A DNA stretch of 51,103 nt. Origin: Globomyces pollinis-pini (lineage: Eukaryota; Chytridiomycota; Chytridiomycetes; Rhizophydiales; Globomycetaceae). This document shows positions 36,953 through 47,803 of this stretch, piece after piece. The position numbers were made by a program, and so were the translations under genes. The notes under the pieces are model-generated. The model was given only the letters and a program-made list of their open reading frames with translations, was not told the origin of the DNA and did not search any database. Location of the stretch: positions 1-51,103 of the forward strand of contig MU621212.1 of NCBI GenBank assembly GCA_025399215.1, given 5' to 3'. Every line of letters starts with the position of its first letter. The stretch's first letter is position 1.

Positions 36953-37487
36953 TTCTTAGCTATCAAAGGTGGATTTGAATCGGGTTTAATTAAGAAATAG
37001 TAAAGGAAGTATCTGAATCTTTGCCAAAGTCAGACTAATGAATGACTTTTTCATGCCACACCCAAACAAACGTGTGTTTTGGATTGTTTCAATAGCAACA
37101 AAAAGGTTAGTGTGTAAATAAAACATGAATGGAATGACCTGTTGGTATCTAGTACGCGTTGTGCTGTCTGTAGGAGTTGGAGCTGTTGGTTATTTATCAT
37201 TTCAGAATCAAACACGGTCTTTTTGGTTACACCTGAACAGGAATTTTAGGGGGATGGACATATGTTGCCAGTCTCCAACGTGTTCGGTGTTACACTAACA
37301 AGCGTTGTAGGGTGGTTAGTCAATTCACTCCATACATCATCACATTGATGCACTTAATACTTATTCTTGTTGATGACAATACCAATTCCAAGTACTAGTT
37401 ACCATAAGTATCTAGCACAGTGATCAAGAGTCTATTTTCTATTATGAAATGGGATTGAAATTGAGTTTCTGTTTTTCGTTTTTTTCA
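36953..37487. other. Divergent intergenic region, nothing recognised
   Basis: About 0.5 kb between the zinc transporter and RPB11 start codons. No ORF, repeat or element was seen; it must hold both promoters. Confidence 0.4.
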
Positions 37488-37931
37488 ATGTCCAACGCAC
37501 CTCCTACTTGGGAACTACTTCTAGTCCCTGATGGGATGAAAAAGTAACCATTTGATACACTGACTTGGATTAGAATCTATATGGAAATGGATACAAAGAT
37601 TCCAAATGCTGCTACATTTAAAATTTTAAGAGAAGATCATACCTTGGGAAATACATTACGAATGTATTCAAATCATTCTTATTCAATAGGAAACTGTTGG
37701 AGAATGACAAAGTTATTTTTGCTGGATATAGAATGCCTCATCCATTGGAATATGATTGCATATTAAAGATTCAAACTGTACCAGAAACTACTCCAATTCA
37801 AGTACTCAAGGATGAATTAAATAATTTAATCAGTGAAATCTCTGGAATATTGAGGAATTTCCAAGTAAAATTGGTTCAACTGACCTTTTTAGGATGAAAT
37901 GACTCTACAAGGAATGAATACCAACTATTGA
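37488..37931 (+). CDS. RPB11/POLR2J: RNA polymerase II subunit RPB11
   Basis: Four exons (introns 37544-37573, 37664-37689, 37865-37892) give 119 aa, the standard size. RPB11 pairs with RPB3 in the assembly platform of RNA polymerase II. Clear blocks are MSNAPPTWELLLVPDG, DTKIPNAATFKILREDHTLG, NDKVIFAGYRMPHPLEY and IQTVPETTPIQVL. The HTLGN and GYxxPHPLE motifs are shared with archaeal RpoL and RPC19; the N-terminus favours RPB11 over RPC19. The last exon encodes only the final dozen residues. Confidence 0.96.
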
Positions 37932-38045
37932 TATAATAAAATAGCTACCCTAAAAAACGATCTTGTTAGATAATTGACTCGAAATGGATAGTTCTAATCC
38001 TTTACACTACGTAAATCATGGCAGTTTTTAAAAAGTTTATTAAGT

Positions 38046-38764
38046 TCATTCTTTTCGTAGTGAATCTAATCTTGCTTGTAAATCATCTTCAACCATTGGT
38101 TTTTCCGTTGTTTTTAACTTTCCAGTTCCTGCAGGAGCTTCAGATAACTAAAGAATTTGAATTAAAATAAGTACCTTCTGGTTCATATCAATTCCAATTT
38201 CATCCAGAACTTGACTCAAGATCTGATCTGTTTCTTCTTCATCATCTTCGTCTTCCATAGCATCATCCATAGCATCGTTCATTACTTCTTGCTTCATATC
38301 CATCATTTCTGACTCTCTTGCAAAATCTTCCATAATTTTAGATATTTGTGGTAGATTGGCTCCTTTATTCATTGATGCAAGGGCCTTTGTCACTCCTTTC
38401 ATTGCAGTCGCCATTTGTTGATTTGATTGGAAGGTCTAAAATTAATTGAATGAGAAATGTACTTGAATTTGTAACGATATTGCTTGAACTTGAGTCCTGG
38501 TCTGATAGAATTTTTGGATATATCTTCTAGTTCGAACCAAATCTTTAGCCATGACTTTACAAGCGCCCTAATAATGAATCTAGTACTTGCTACCATTTGA
38601 TTTGCTTTTGCTGACTTTTTAATATCAGCGATCAACTTCTTTTCTTGCGCTTCCAATTTAGTCCTTTCTCTATCCAAGTCTCTCTGAGCTTTATTTAATG
38701 CTCTCTGATTCTGCTTTAGCATTTCCTGTGGAGTTTTTCTTGAACCGAATAAAAAGTCCATCAT
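38046..38764 (-). CDS. CHMP2A/VPS2: ESCRT-III subunit CHMP2/VPS2
   Basis: Four exons with introns 38568-38593, 38436-38462 and 38148-38174 give 212 aa. ESCRT-III polymers remodel and cut membranes in endosomal sorting, cytokinesis and repair; VPS2 recruits the VPS4 ATPase. The protein opens with MDFLFGSRKTPQEMLKQNQR, has the basic helical core (DLDRERTKLEAQEKKLIADI; VMAKDLVRTRRYIQKFY), AMKGVTKALASMNK, the acidic helix EDEDDEEETDQILSQVLDEI, and the C-terminal MIM1 motif LQARLDSLRKE that binds VPS4. The second of the two initial methionines matches family starts. Confidence 0.96.
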
Positions 38765-39131
38765 TTTGGGGTAAGAATTTTACAATGATTTTACAAACAA
38801 CGTCAACAATCTGCAATCTGTTGACAACAGTTTCACGTGAAGGTAGAATTCCTCTTTGTTTCAGCAAGAGTCAAATTGGTCGTTGGACCAGAAAATCAAC
38901 AAGGTGAAGGAATGGAAAATCAAGGGGATTTCAAATTCAACTACTTGGAAATCTTACCATCTTATGTACCTATGGATTCCGTTCATTAGGAACTGTTTCG
39001 CAAATCCATTTTTTTCATTCGTCCAATCATGCCATTGTTTCCAGAGTGTTTCAGGCCCCCTGATTGGGAAGGTTCAGGGGTAACTCATCAATATAAAGCG
39101 TCCTGATTTTCTTGCACGAAATATCAATTCA
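38765..39131. other. Divergent promoter region, nothing recognised
   Basis: This lies between the CHMP2 start (minus) and the acyltransferase start (plus). Short frames here are not credible genes. Confidence 0.4.
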
Positions 39132-40049
39132 ATGGGACTTTATTCATTTCTATTCTTGATAGTACCTGCAATTTGTTGGTATTTATTTGTTATTACTTGG
39201 ACCTTGGAGCACTTCAAAATAACCACTTTTGGACATCCAAAAGAATGGCTTGGACTGCCTGCTTGGTTTAAATTCTCATTCTCAAAATTCGTTACTTTCT
39301 TTCAACCAAATGAAGTCATTTGGGCCGGTAGAAAACCACAGAAGAACGAAAAGGTAGATTCTCCTTAATATTAACCTTTCTTGTAGGTGATTTTTGTTGT
39401 CAACCATCAATTGAGTGGTCTCGATATCCCTATTGCTATTGCTTCAATTTACTTACAAACTGGAATTTGGCCTCGTGGATTGCAAGATCGAATTCATTAC
39501 AAGATCCCAGTCTTTAAACATTTGACATGGATTTTGGGTGCATTTGTCGGTGATAGACAAACTTGCCAACAAGCCATGGATTTATCTTACCCATTATTGG
39601 TCTATCCTGGTGGAGCTGACGAAATCTGGAGAAGTTCAAAAATCCCAAGATACACATTACAATGGAAAGAAAAGAAAGGATTTGCAAGAATGGCATTACA
39701 GAATGGATACACTCTATTCCCTGTCTCGCTGATTGGAATGGACGATATGCTGTCCATTGTTTTCGAATTACCTGGTAAATTGTTGATGAAAATAATGGGT
39801 GATAAACGATCCAATCGCCAAGAATTCTATCTACCGTTCTTCTTGCCAAATTTCAAATTCCAAAAGCAGTATATTCGATTTGGAAACCCTGTTGTCACTG
39901 AAGAATTAAAGGAGAATGTTGATGAAGATAATATTACCAAGGTTCGTGATCAAGTTAGAGATGAAATGCTACAAGGACTAGATGAATTGAAAAAAATTCA
40001 AGCACAAGATGAAAAAAGATATCTTAGTTTGAAATCGTTTTTTGAATAG
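39132..40049 (+). CDS. TMEM68/DGAT2-like membrane acyltransferase
   Basis: Two exons around a 33-nt intron (39354-39386) give 294 aa. The N-terminus has one membrane anchor (YSFLFLIVPAICWYLFVITW). The acyltransferase core carries NHQLSGLD (an HX5D spacing, as in TMEM68 and phytyl-ester-synthase-type enzymes), then LVYPGGADEIWR, matching the PGG..E motif of those families, and later TLFPVSLIGMDDM and IRFGNPVV. TMEM68 makes triacylglycerol and ether lipids at the ER; which acyl acceptor is used here is unknown. The C-terminus is a charged helix. Confidence 0.82.
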
Positions 40050-40324
40050 AAAAACCTCATAATTATTTTGTTTTTGATATGCAATGTTTTATCAATTACT
40101 GCTTTCAAGCAGCATGAGTCGCGTTCCATTCTTGGCATACAGCCAGTCTAATTGTTAATTAAAGAATCGCGTTCGATTCATGCAATACAGCCATCTTCTT
40201 GTTAACTTAAGTATAATTATTGTTGATCAAATCTTTCAACTGTCATATTATAGATAAAAACACGAACATAAATTAATGACGTCAACCACTTGATAATTCT
40301 ATCTTGAAATATTTGATTTTTCCC

Positions 40325-40762
40325 ATGGAATCACCAAATCTATCAATAATGCCAATTGAACGAAAGCAGAAACCAAATTCAATCCCTCCAATAAAACCTA
40401 CATCAAGAAGCTCACCCTCTGCAAATAATACCATGACGTTTAACTCAAAATTGAAATCGCTAGCCATCACACCACCTTCTATCTCTGATGCCATTGCGTC
40501 ACATAAAAGCTTAACTGATGCTTATTCGCGAAATCAGAAATACAGCCCACCACCAAGAATGAAATCAAGGGGTCGAATACTAGATCCATTAACTGTCCAT
40601 CCGACACCAATCACAATGTCTCAGTCGCTACCATTAGAATTGAAAACAAACATGTGTGAAGTGAAACGCCCATATCTCAAACCTCTGTTCACAAGACGAG
40701 AAAAACTGGCTAAAGCAGCGGAAGCAAGATTATTGCAATCAAAATTGGACAATTACCAATAA
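40325..40762 (+). CDS. Small basic, Pro/Ser-rich protein of unknown function
   Basis: Intronless, 145 aa from the first plausible ATG (MESPNLSIM). It is rich in Ser, Pro, Lys and Arg with a basic helix at the C-terminus (RREKLAKAAEARLLQSKL). Probably disordered; no family motif is visible. The frame is open and codon composition resembles neighbours, but a chance ORF is not excluded. Confidence 0.45.
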   Translation: MESPNLSIMPIERKQKPNSIPPIKPTSRSSPSANNTMTFNSKLKSLAITPPSISDAIASHKSLTDAYSRNQKYSPPPRMKSRGRILDPLTVHPTPITMSQSLPLELKTNMCEVKRPYLKPLFTRREKLAKAAEARLLQSKLDNYQ

Positions 40763-40819
40763 ATATTATTTGAATCATAAAACTAGAAGAGTAATGAGTA
40801 TTTTATTAAGGGAATGGTA

Positions 40820-42444
40820 TTAATCATCCAATATACTTGTCATATGGCACAAAACAGAAGCAGCACTTGATAAATCTTCCATTGGCGCTGTTTTTGGTAG
40901 TAATAAGCTAGACCCATTTCCAGGGGCGTCCCCAATATCGTCATGGATGAATTCATTATTGAATTCTAAATCCTTAATTCGAGTGCTAGGAGAGGATAGT
41001 ATATTAACATGTGACCTAGAAGTTAAAAGAGATACTTAATACCAGCAGTTTAAACCAGGAATCAATCCTACTTTACGGAATATGTTACAGAATTCAACTA
41101 CATGAGGTCCCAAATAGAATACTGCATAGCTGACAAATGAGTCCATTACTTGAACATCGGTTTGTCTCAAAAAACAGATTGGATATTGCATAATAGGTGC
41201 AAACCAGTCTGCTCCAAATTCTGCTCGGATAACAAATATACCTTCAGTGTACTCTTCGTTAGCGAAACGTGTAAATATTGTTTCAAGTTGATATTCAAGG
41301 CCATCAAACGCTGTTAATGGCTCGGTTGAAGTTGAGGGACGTGTAGAAAATGGTTTGGAGCTTGATATGTCACAAAACAGGCGTCCATACCAAGTCTCTC
41401 GTAAAACAGCTTTGAATTCTCTAGAAGTGTTACTAATTTTGTCAAAATCATGTCCAGTGACAACTTGCTGTGCAAGTTCAAATATTTGCTGATGGTTAAA
41501 AGGAGTAGAAACTGTCGGGTAATCAAATGCTTGACGACGAGTAGTTTGCCGTTTTGGAGTTAAAATTCCTTGAGGAACAGAAGCGGAGGAGGGTTTAATT
41601 TCAGCTTCCACTAATTGTTAAAATATATATCATCAAACCGTTAGACATGAATCCATTCTGTTGATATAGTGGCTCAGAACTTGATTGTAGCGGCTCTGCT
41701 TTAGAACCTATCTATTAACGAAACTCAAATTACTGGGCCAGACAGCGTTATAATTATTAGGGTAAGTGACAGAACTTTGATCGTCTACCGAAACCTCTGA
41801 TTTCTCTGATTCATCTTCCGAATCCATATATTTTTTCGTTAATCTTCGTTTGCCTCTTCGTGCAGCAGCAGCTCTACGTTTTTGGACTTTTCGAGGAGAC
41901 TTCTTTTCCATTTTCAGATCCTTGGAAGCCAGATAATTTTCTAAAACTGCCTAAATAGTGAGTTTGATCTATATGGAAGTAATGAATGTTAGGAACGACA
42001 ACGCAACCATTCAGTGAATTTTTCACGTACCGTTGTAATCACTCCATTAGGTGCAGTTTGATTGACATTGATCCAAACATCTACCAACTGCTCTTGTGGG
42101 ACTTTAGAAAGCAATTGACAATGACTTTGATACATTGGTGGTTGAAAGTTTGGAGGTAGTTTAGCAACAATGTCCGAATAAACCTTGTAAGATATTCTAC
42201 AATTAAAGGAATGATCTTAATACATGTATTCGTAAGTTGTAGACTTTGAATATCCCAAACTTTCTTTTGTCCAGGCCAAGAATTCTTTTTGATTCCGAAG
42301 TAGCTTGTCCCTGTAGTATAAGTTGTGCAATGTTTCTCCAATGATAACAAACGAAGCTACATTTTTGCTTTCTTGTAGAATGAGCATTTTAAGACTTTCA
42401 AGAATTTCTTCTCTAGTCTGATAAGCTTCTTCACTGTGTGTCAT
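40820..42444 (-). CDS. Putative DNA-binding protein, paralogue of the gene at 10910
   Basis: Six exons with introns 42197-42223, 41951-42030 (80 nt, the longest found), 41708-41733, 41611-41638 and 41016-41042 give 478 aa. Residues ~45-140 mirror the phage/bacterial-like module of the 10910 gene: an HTH-like segment (FLAWTKESLGYSKSTTYEYM) followed by PPMYQSHCQLLSKVP, LVDVWINVNQTAP and ITTAVLENYLASK. A very basic stretch (KSPRKVQKRRAAAARRGKRR) at ~155-175 looks like a nuclear localisation or nucleic-acid-binding segment, followed by acidic patches. The C-terminal half (KAVLRETWYGRLF; DVQVMDSFVSYAVFYLG) may be a second unknown domain. Function unknown; DNA binding inferred. Confidence 0.65.
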
Positions 42445-42749
42445 TTTAGATTCCGGACAGAAAAAAATATTTTTCAAAAAGCAGCGTTTAAGTGATACAC
42501 AAGAAAATGAGATGGAAGACCATAACAATGGTAGGGACTGGATTCGAATCAGAAAAGGAAAAATAGAGAGGCCGGTATGGGGAACCTTTTCTGGTAATTG
42601 GCAGGTTGAATTGATGCTCGGTGAATTAATTAAACGTTGGTCTCTTTTGAAACATTAAAGTAATTCCCAGTTAAGAATTGGTTTGCAATCAATTTACAAA
42701 AAGTTCAATGAAAATATTAATTAATGGACTTGTAATTCAACACAATATA
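42445..42749. other. Intergenic, nothing recognised
   Basis: Between two minus-strand genes. A tRNA T-loop-like string (GATTCGAATC, about 42541) was checked; no cloverleaf fits around it. Confidence 0.4.
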
Positions 42750-44765
42750 TTAAGACCTCTTCTGTTTTTTCTCCTGCACAAGCTCTTTCCAATCTTGAGT
42801 CTCCTCTGTCAATCGTTTTTGCTGGTTTGCTTCATTAACTTTACTAATTGCAACTTTTCTCCTTTCACGCTTCTCCTTTCTAATACCTTTTCTTTCCTTC
42901 AATTCTTTCTGATTGGACCAAGCGATAGCCTTCTTCTTATATTCTTTCTTCGGAATATTAGCTAATCTAACATTTTTCTCAACTCGTTGAGCTTCTCTAG
43001 TTTTGTCTTTGTACTTGATTGAATCCACCTGAAAACTTAAATATTAAAGTAATTACATCAACGTCAACTTCTTCAAATTCAACATTTAAAGACTTCAGTT
43101 CTGGCATTCTTGGTAACCTCAATAGTCCAAATGACCTTGCAACGGAACCAAGATCCAATGATTTTAATTGAAATATAAACCCAGCTTGGTGTTCTCTATA
43201 CGACCTCACCCATGAGACGAATGCTGTAACGCTCTATTTGAAAAATTACTCCTAAAATCATCTTACTTTTTCCATTATATCCCGGTCGGCCAACGCAAAG
43301 TCTTTTAGCTTCTGTAAAATTATTTCGGTGGATATTGCATTTGCTTTACTAGAATCCTCTTCTTTTGATAAGCATAATCTAGATTCATTAATTATGTTCG
43401 ACATACTCAGATATGGGCAATTTTCTTATCTGTAAAAATTCAACATAAGTATCTTCGTTTGAGTTTAAAAAGACAACTGCATAGCCCTCTCGGCCAATTC
43501 TTGCAGTCCTACCACATCTATGAGCAAATGCTTTCGGATCCTGAGGAGCATCGAACTGAATTACAAAATCTATATCCGGAATATCTAACCCTCGTGCTGC
43601 TACATCAGTGCACAGTAGTGCAGAAGAAGACGGTGCTGTTGCAAAAGTGGTATATGTTGACTCTCTTCGTTTTGTCACCATTTTACCGTGCAAGGAATAG
43701 AACTTGATCATTTTACAACAAGAAAGCTGTGACAATACCTAGTATGTTTAAACAAAGCATTCTAAAATACTTTAAAGTAGTAATCTACACAAGCACCAGT
43801 TGAAAAATATACCATAAACTTCTTTTCAGAGTATTTTTGGAATAGGAGTAACAACTGAGTTAATTTTTCTTCAGGTTTGCAAATCAAATATTGGATTTCC
43901 AATGTAGTTGGTACTTTCTGCTCTGAAAGAACTTGACCACTTGATGTTTGCACCTAAAATCAAAATAAATTATACTTACTTTCACCATAACTCTAACAGG
44001 ATTTCTCAGCCCAGCCTTAACCAATTTATTTAGTGCTTCGGTCATAGTTGCGGAGAATAAACCTGTTCGACGTTGTTTTGGGATCCGTTTGATAATTGAA
44101 TTCAGTTGTGTCTCAAATCCCATATCTAACAATCTAAAATTAAAATTAGAACAAGACACTCTGAAACCTATCCGCTTCACTAAATAATTAGATAGTGTAC
44201 ATTAATACTCCATTATCAAAACTTCTACTTCTTTGGTATTGAATATAGTTTGTCTTTGAAGTAAATCATCCAAACGTCCTGGTGTCCCAATTATAATCTG
44301 AGCTCCTGACTTTTGAAATTTCAAGACATCATGTCTTGGGTCATTTCCACCAATGAATAGTAAATGATTAAACCCACCTTCAGGAACTACATCCGATTGG
44401 TTTAAGGCATTGAGAAAATCTGCCATTACTTCATAGATTTGCTTCGCAAGTTCGCGAGTTGGAGATATAATAACAATTCCAATCTCATTTTTCTTTAATG
44501 GTCTATCCTCTCGATATCGTCTCAACAACAACTCTAAAACTGGAACTACAAAAGCTAAAGTCTTTCCAGAACCAGTTACAGCTTCAACAACCACATCTTT
44601 ATATGATAAAAATAAAGGAGTAACACTTGCTTGAACTGGAGTCATGGTCGGAAATCCCAGTGTTTGAAGAGTTGATATGCTGTATAATTAAATATCTCGT
44701 ACTATTTACATCACAGGAGAGAGCTTCATTGTGGTCCAGTCACCAGCATTTGTTGTGTTATTCAT
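42750..44765 (-). CDS. SPB4/DDX55: DEAD-box RNA helicase SPB4/DDX55
   Basis: Nine exons, eight introns (44680-44709, 44180-44208, 44134-44167, 43954-43979, 43739-43770, 43379-43406, 43234-43266, 43029-43056) give 591 aa. It acts in 60S ribosomal subunit biogenesis in the nucleolus. Present in order: Q-motif region [11 protein letters not shown], motif [33 protein letters not shown] split by two introns ([13 protein letters not shown]), SAT, then [31 protein letters not shown]4-specific C-terminal blocks are [26 protein letters not shown] and a Lys-rich tail ending [14 protein letters not shown]. Just upstream of the ATG lies a 17-base A run (plus strand) in the leader. Confidence 0.95.
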
Positions 44766-45619
44766 CAATAATGAATTCAAAAAAAAAAAAAAAAAGCTTA
44801 ACTCACAAATGATTTGTAAAGGAAGTTGAAAATCGAACTGGTATTTTCGCAATACATTGGCTGGATCAGCGATACCAAACTGGTGGTCACGGACAGTAAT
44901 TACGGAACAATCTAATCACCAATATCATTATCTGAAGTGCAAGCACATCAACTGTTCAAGTTGCACTAACTGTTGATTTCCAAAAGTTGAAGCTGGGATA
45001 TATGACTTTCAAAATGTCTAAAAAGAATGATCCTTCTATTGACCCATCGGCTATGGGTATCTTGATATAATACTTAAACCTGAAGAATTTCCTGGTTTAC
45101 AGATGTTGGTGAATATCTTCCAATATTTTTTTCATGTCGTCAAAGATGAATTTGAAGGGTTGGACAGCATTCTTTATGGACTGTGATATGTTTGTGACAT
45201 ACTAAGTACTTCGACTCCATTAACATCGTCAGATTCAAAACAAAAGTTCCCATCTTACCACCGAGCAAATCATGCTTCCGATTTTAATCGAATTCAATAG
45301 GTGAGTTCAAGGAGTAACTATGTGAACCCAATAAAAAAGCTCACCCACTTTTTCAGACTCCATAACCAATAAGAAACAAACACCTTCATACAAGACGAAT
45401 GGCCATTTGGTACCAAAGTCTCCCTGAAGACATCTCAATTCTCCAATCTTCGGAACATTGGCAACTCTAATTAAGTGCCTTTCGTCTCAGCCTTGAATTT
45501 TGAGAGGTCTTCAGGGAGACTTTAGTACCAAATGGCCATTCGTCTTGGCCAATTGCGCCCATCTGTGCAAGGTAGACAATTGGCTTCCATTAAAGTTAAA
45601 GATAAGCAAAGCCAGGATT
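44766..45619. other. Start of the mobile-element-rich segment
   Basis: No intact gene. The segment holds the SPB4 leader with a 17-nt A/T run, an unrecognised AT-rich stretch and the foldback repeat listed separately at 45391-45547. It may include the decayed 5' part of the Tc1/mariner element that follows, but no transposase N-terminus could be read. Confidence 0.4.
45391..45547. repeat. 48-bp inverted repeat with 61-bp spacer (foldback element)
   Basis: The left arm 45391-45438 and right arm 45500-45547 are reverse complements at 46 of 48 positions. The outer ends read CAAGACGAATGGCC. As RNA it would fold into a long hairpin. It lies next to the Tc1/mariner remnant; it could be a MITE-like foldback element or a paired insertion of one short repeat. 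Confidence 0.85.
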
Positions 45620-46170
45620 ACTGATTAAACTGGTTAACAGGGCTAAGCAGGTCACTTTTGCTAAAGAGATGCTCTCCAAGTCGCACCTCTCCAAGTCGGA
45701 TGAATACCTTAGATCTATCTGTTGGAGTGATGAAACTACATTAAAAGCTTATCCAAACAGCATGTTAAAGATGTACTCTGAAGATGAATCAGCACCAGCT
45801 CGTTTTGATATACATTCACTTTAGTCCAGCAAGGTGGTCCAAGTGTCCAATTTAGGGGTTGTTCTAATTTGGCTTGAGGTCCGCTAGTCTTCTTGTCTTA
45901 ATTTAGTTTTAAAGACTATTTGCTAGAGGAAATGAAAGCTGCGAAGTTCAAATACAGGACACCACGAGACTACATGACACGATAAGAACATATTAAATGG
46001 CCTCCTCAATCCCCGGACTTGCCACCCATTGAGTTTGTTTGGAATATGTTGAAGATGCGTTTGAAGGCACGTCGACCAAGGAGGAAATCTCAAAGCTTAC
46101 CAATGACGACCGAATGAAGGTTTTGGAAATTTTTAAAGGTAACTTCACGTAGTTATAAAAAAATAGTGGT
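45620..46170 (+). pseudogene. Decayed Tc1/mariner-type transposase
   Basis: Fragments in different frames resemble the DDE transposase of Tc1/mariner elements: KQVTFAKEMLSKS, then SICWSDETTLKAYP (first catalytic Asp in the SDET motif), and a C-terminal stretch WPPQSPDLPPIEFVWNMLK (the SPDLNPIE-type motif with the last acidic catalytic residue). Stop codons and frame changes separate them, so the gene is dead. Element ends could not be fixed; a TIR-like GGTCACGGACAGTAATTACGG at about 44882 was noted but has no clear partner. Confidence 0.8.
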
Positions 46171-47055
46171 CCAGTTGGAAGCCTAAGAAAAAACCACAAA
46201 CAAGTAGAGAAAGTGAATCACTATCAGATGGCTCTGAGTATATTGATTAAATAAATGAAATGGTTAACATCAAGTATTATTTTGAAGGCGGGGGTGAACA
46301 GACATTTTCTCCGTAATAATTGGCGATGAGCAATGTATTGTTACAAGATGTGCAACAAAACTTGATTTTCTAAGTTTTTGGGAGATTTTTCTGAAGAGCA
46401 CTCCCAGCGAAAAATCAGCAAGCAATAGGCCATTTTTTAAGATCAGAAAATATTGAACTCAATAAAGTAAATAGTCTGTATATACAGCGCTAATGGTTTG
46501 ATTATTTATGATGAAGTTGGAATTTGAATTGATTTTTACTCAATGGAGATATTGGAAAAAACGTGTTCACACAAACAACAGACAAATTTATAATTACTCT
46601 AAATTTTGTAATTGAATCATAATTCATTTGGTTGTCTTCATCCCTTATAGAAGAGTAGGGTTGGCTCGAATATTAGAATTCGACAATAAAATCTAATCCA
46701 ATCTAATCTAATATTAGTATTCGATTCGATTTTTCTAATATTAGTATTAGAATTAGATTAGACAACTCAAGTTGGTCGAATATTTGATTCGATTCGAGAG
46801 TATTAGAAAAATCGAATCGAATACTAACCCTAACCCTAACAAAATGATTCGTCAAAAATGTAAAATAATTTCTTTCTCTTTTTGTACCAGTAGTAGGATC
46901 AACCAAGATTATGTATGTGTGTTTAAATACTGTTTACAGGTCTGAAATAAAAATGTTATGTTGAATTAGTACTATTCGTGAAAGTTTATAAAAATATTAC
47001 ACTAGATGTTGGTATTTTACTAACAAAAATGAGTTATTTAGTTAAAAATTATCAT
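46171..47055. other. AT-rich non-coding region with palindromes and telomere-like repeats
   Basis: No gene. Contains a perfect 25-bp inverted repeat (46716-46740 against 46801-46825) embedded in runs of TATTAG/CTAATA and ATTCGATTCG, directly followed by TAACCCTAACCCTAAC (46825-46840). Confidence 0.55.
46716..46840. repeat. Perfect 25-bp inverted repeat next to telomere-like (TAACCC)n
   Basis: Arms 46716-46740 and 46801-46825 match perfectly in reverse complement, with a 60-bp spacer itself made of related TATTAG/ATTCGA words. The right arm runs straight into two and a half TAACCC units. Could be the end of a degenerate element or a healed break; an interstitial telomere sequence is the simplest reading. 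Confidence 0.75.
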
Positions 47056-47803
47056 ATTGTTTATGGAAAATTATAAAACCACTTCAATTTTTGCTAAAAA
47101 CACTTCAATTATAAAAACACTTCAATAACCCTAACAGTTACCTAAGGGTTACCTAAGAATTACAATTAATAAATGTTTTACTTTTACAAACCAACGAATT
47201 CATGCAAGCAGAAACCTTTCAAGCACAATCCAAAGAAGAATTAATAAAACAATTGAAGTTGGTTTATAAGGAAAAGAATGTATTTCTGTCTATCAAAAAC
47301 AGCAATAATAGACAAGTCATATTAAAGTGTGATAGAGGTGGTTTGGCCGCGGAGCGTGATCCTAGAGTTCCTCGTAAACGAAATACGTCAAGTAGATTAT
47401 TCAATTGTCCATTCTCTATTTACTGCTCTCTCAAGGGTAATATATGGCAATCAAACAGTCCGAAACATGAACATAATCATCCAATTGCAACCGACGTGCG
47501 TGGACATTCACAAGCACGTCGACCAAATGAAGAACAAAAAGCTAGAATTCTAGAACTTGCTAGAGCTTCTATTCCGGTTAAACATATTTTGACAACCTTG
47601 AAAGTTGAATTTAACAACGATTTAACATCTGCTAGGGATGTAATAAACCTTATTGCAGCTCAAAAACGCAAAATGTTAGATGGTCATAGTATTGAAATTT
47701 TGTATTGTAACCCTTAGGTAACTGTTAGGGTTATTGAAGTGTTTTTATAATTGAAGTGTTTTTAGCGAAAATTGAAGTGGTTTTATAATTTTCCATTGTT
47801 TAT
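47056..47803. mobile_element. Mutator-like (MULE-type) element: 88-bp TIRs, 9-bp TSD, 730 bp
   Basis: The element spans 47065-47794. Its terminal inverted repeats, 47065-47152 and 47707-47794, match at 87 of 88 positions, starting GGAAAATTATAAAACC. It is flanked by the identical 9-mer ATTGTTTAT at 47056-47064 and 47795-47803. A 9-bp target duplication with long TIRs is diagnostic of Mutator-like transposons. It carries one ORF with a FAR1-type DNA-binding domain but no transposase catalytic domain, so it is non-autonomous. The near-identity of the TIRs points to recent mobility or selection. Confidence 0.92.
47202..47717 (+). CDS. FAR1/WRKY-GCM1-type zinc DNA-binding protein inside the MULE
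   Basis: 171 aa, intronless, the only ORF of the element. It reads as a FAR1-like DNA-binding domain, which derives from MULE transposase N-termini: a C..G..R start (VILKCDRGG), RLFNCPFSIYCSLKG, then KHEHNHPI, giving a C-x(n)-C-x(n)-H-x-H zinc set. A helical tail (EQKARILELARASIPVKHIL) corresponds to the linker that precedes the DDE domain in full MULE transposases; here it stops instead. The TAG stop lies inside the right TIR, so the TIR supplies the last codons. It may bind the TIRs and compete with or regulate a full transposase elsewhere (inference). Confidence 0.82.
   Translation: MQAETFQAQSKEELIKQLKLVYKEKNVFLSIKNSNNRQVILKCDRGGLAAERDPRVPRKRNTSSRLFNCPFSIYCSLKGNIWQSNSPKHEHNHPIATDVRGHSQARRPNEEQKARILELARASIPVKHILTTLKVEFNNDLTSARDVINLIAAQKRKMLDGHSIEILYCNP

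Noticed and set aside
42530..42560. tRNA T-loop-like GATTCGAATC string
   Set aside because: No acceptor, D or anticodon arms can be paired around it on either strand.
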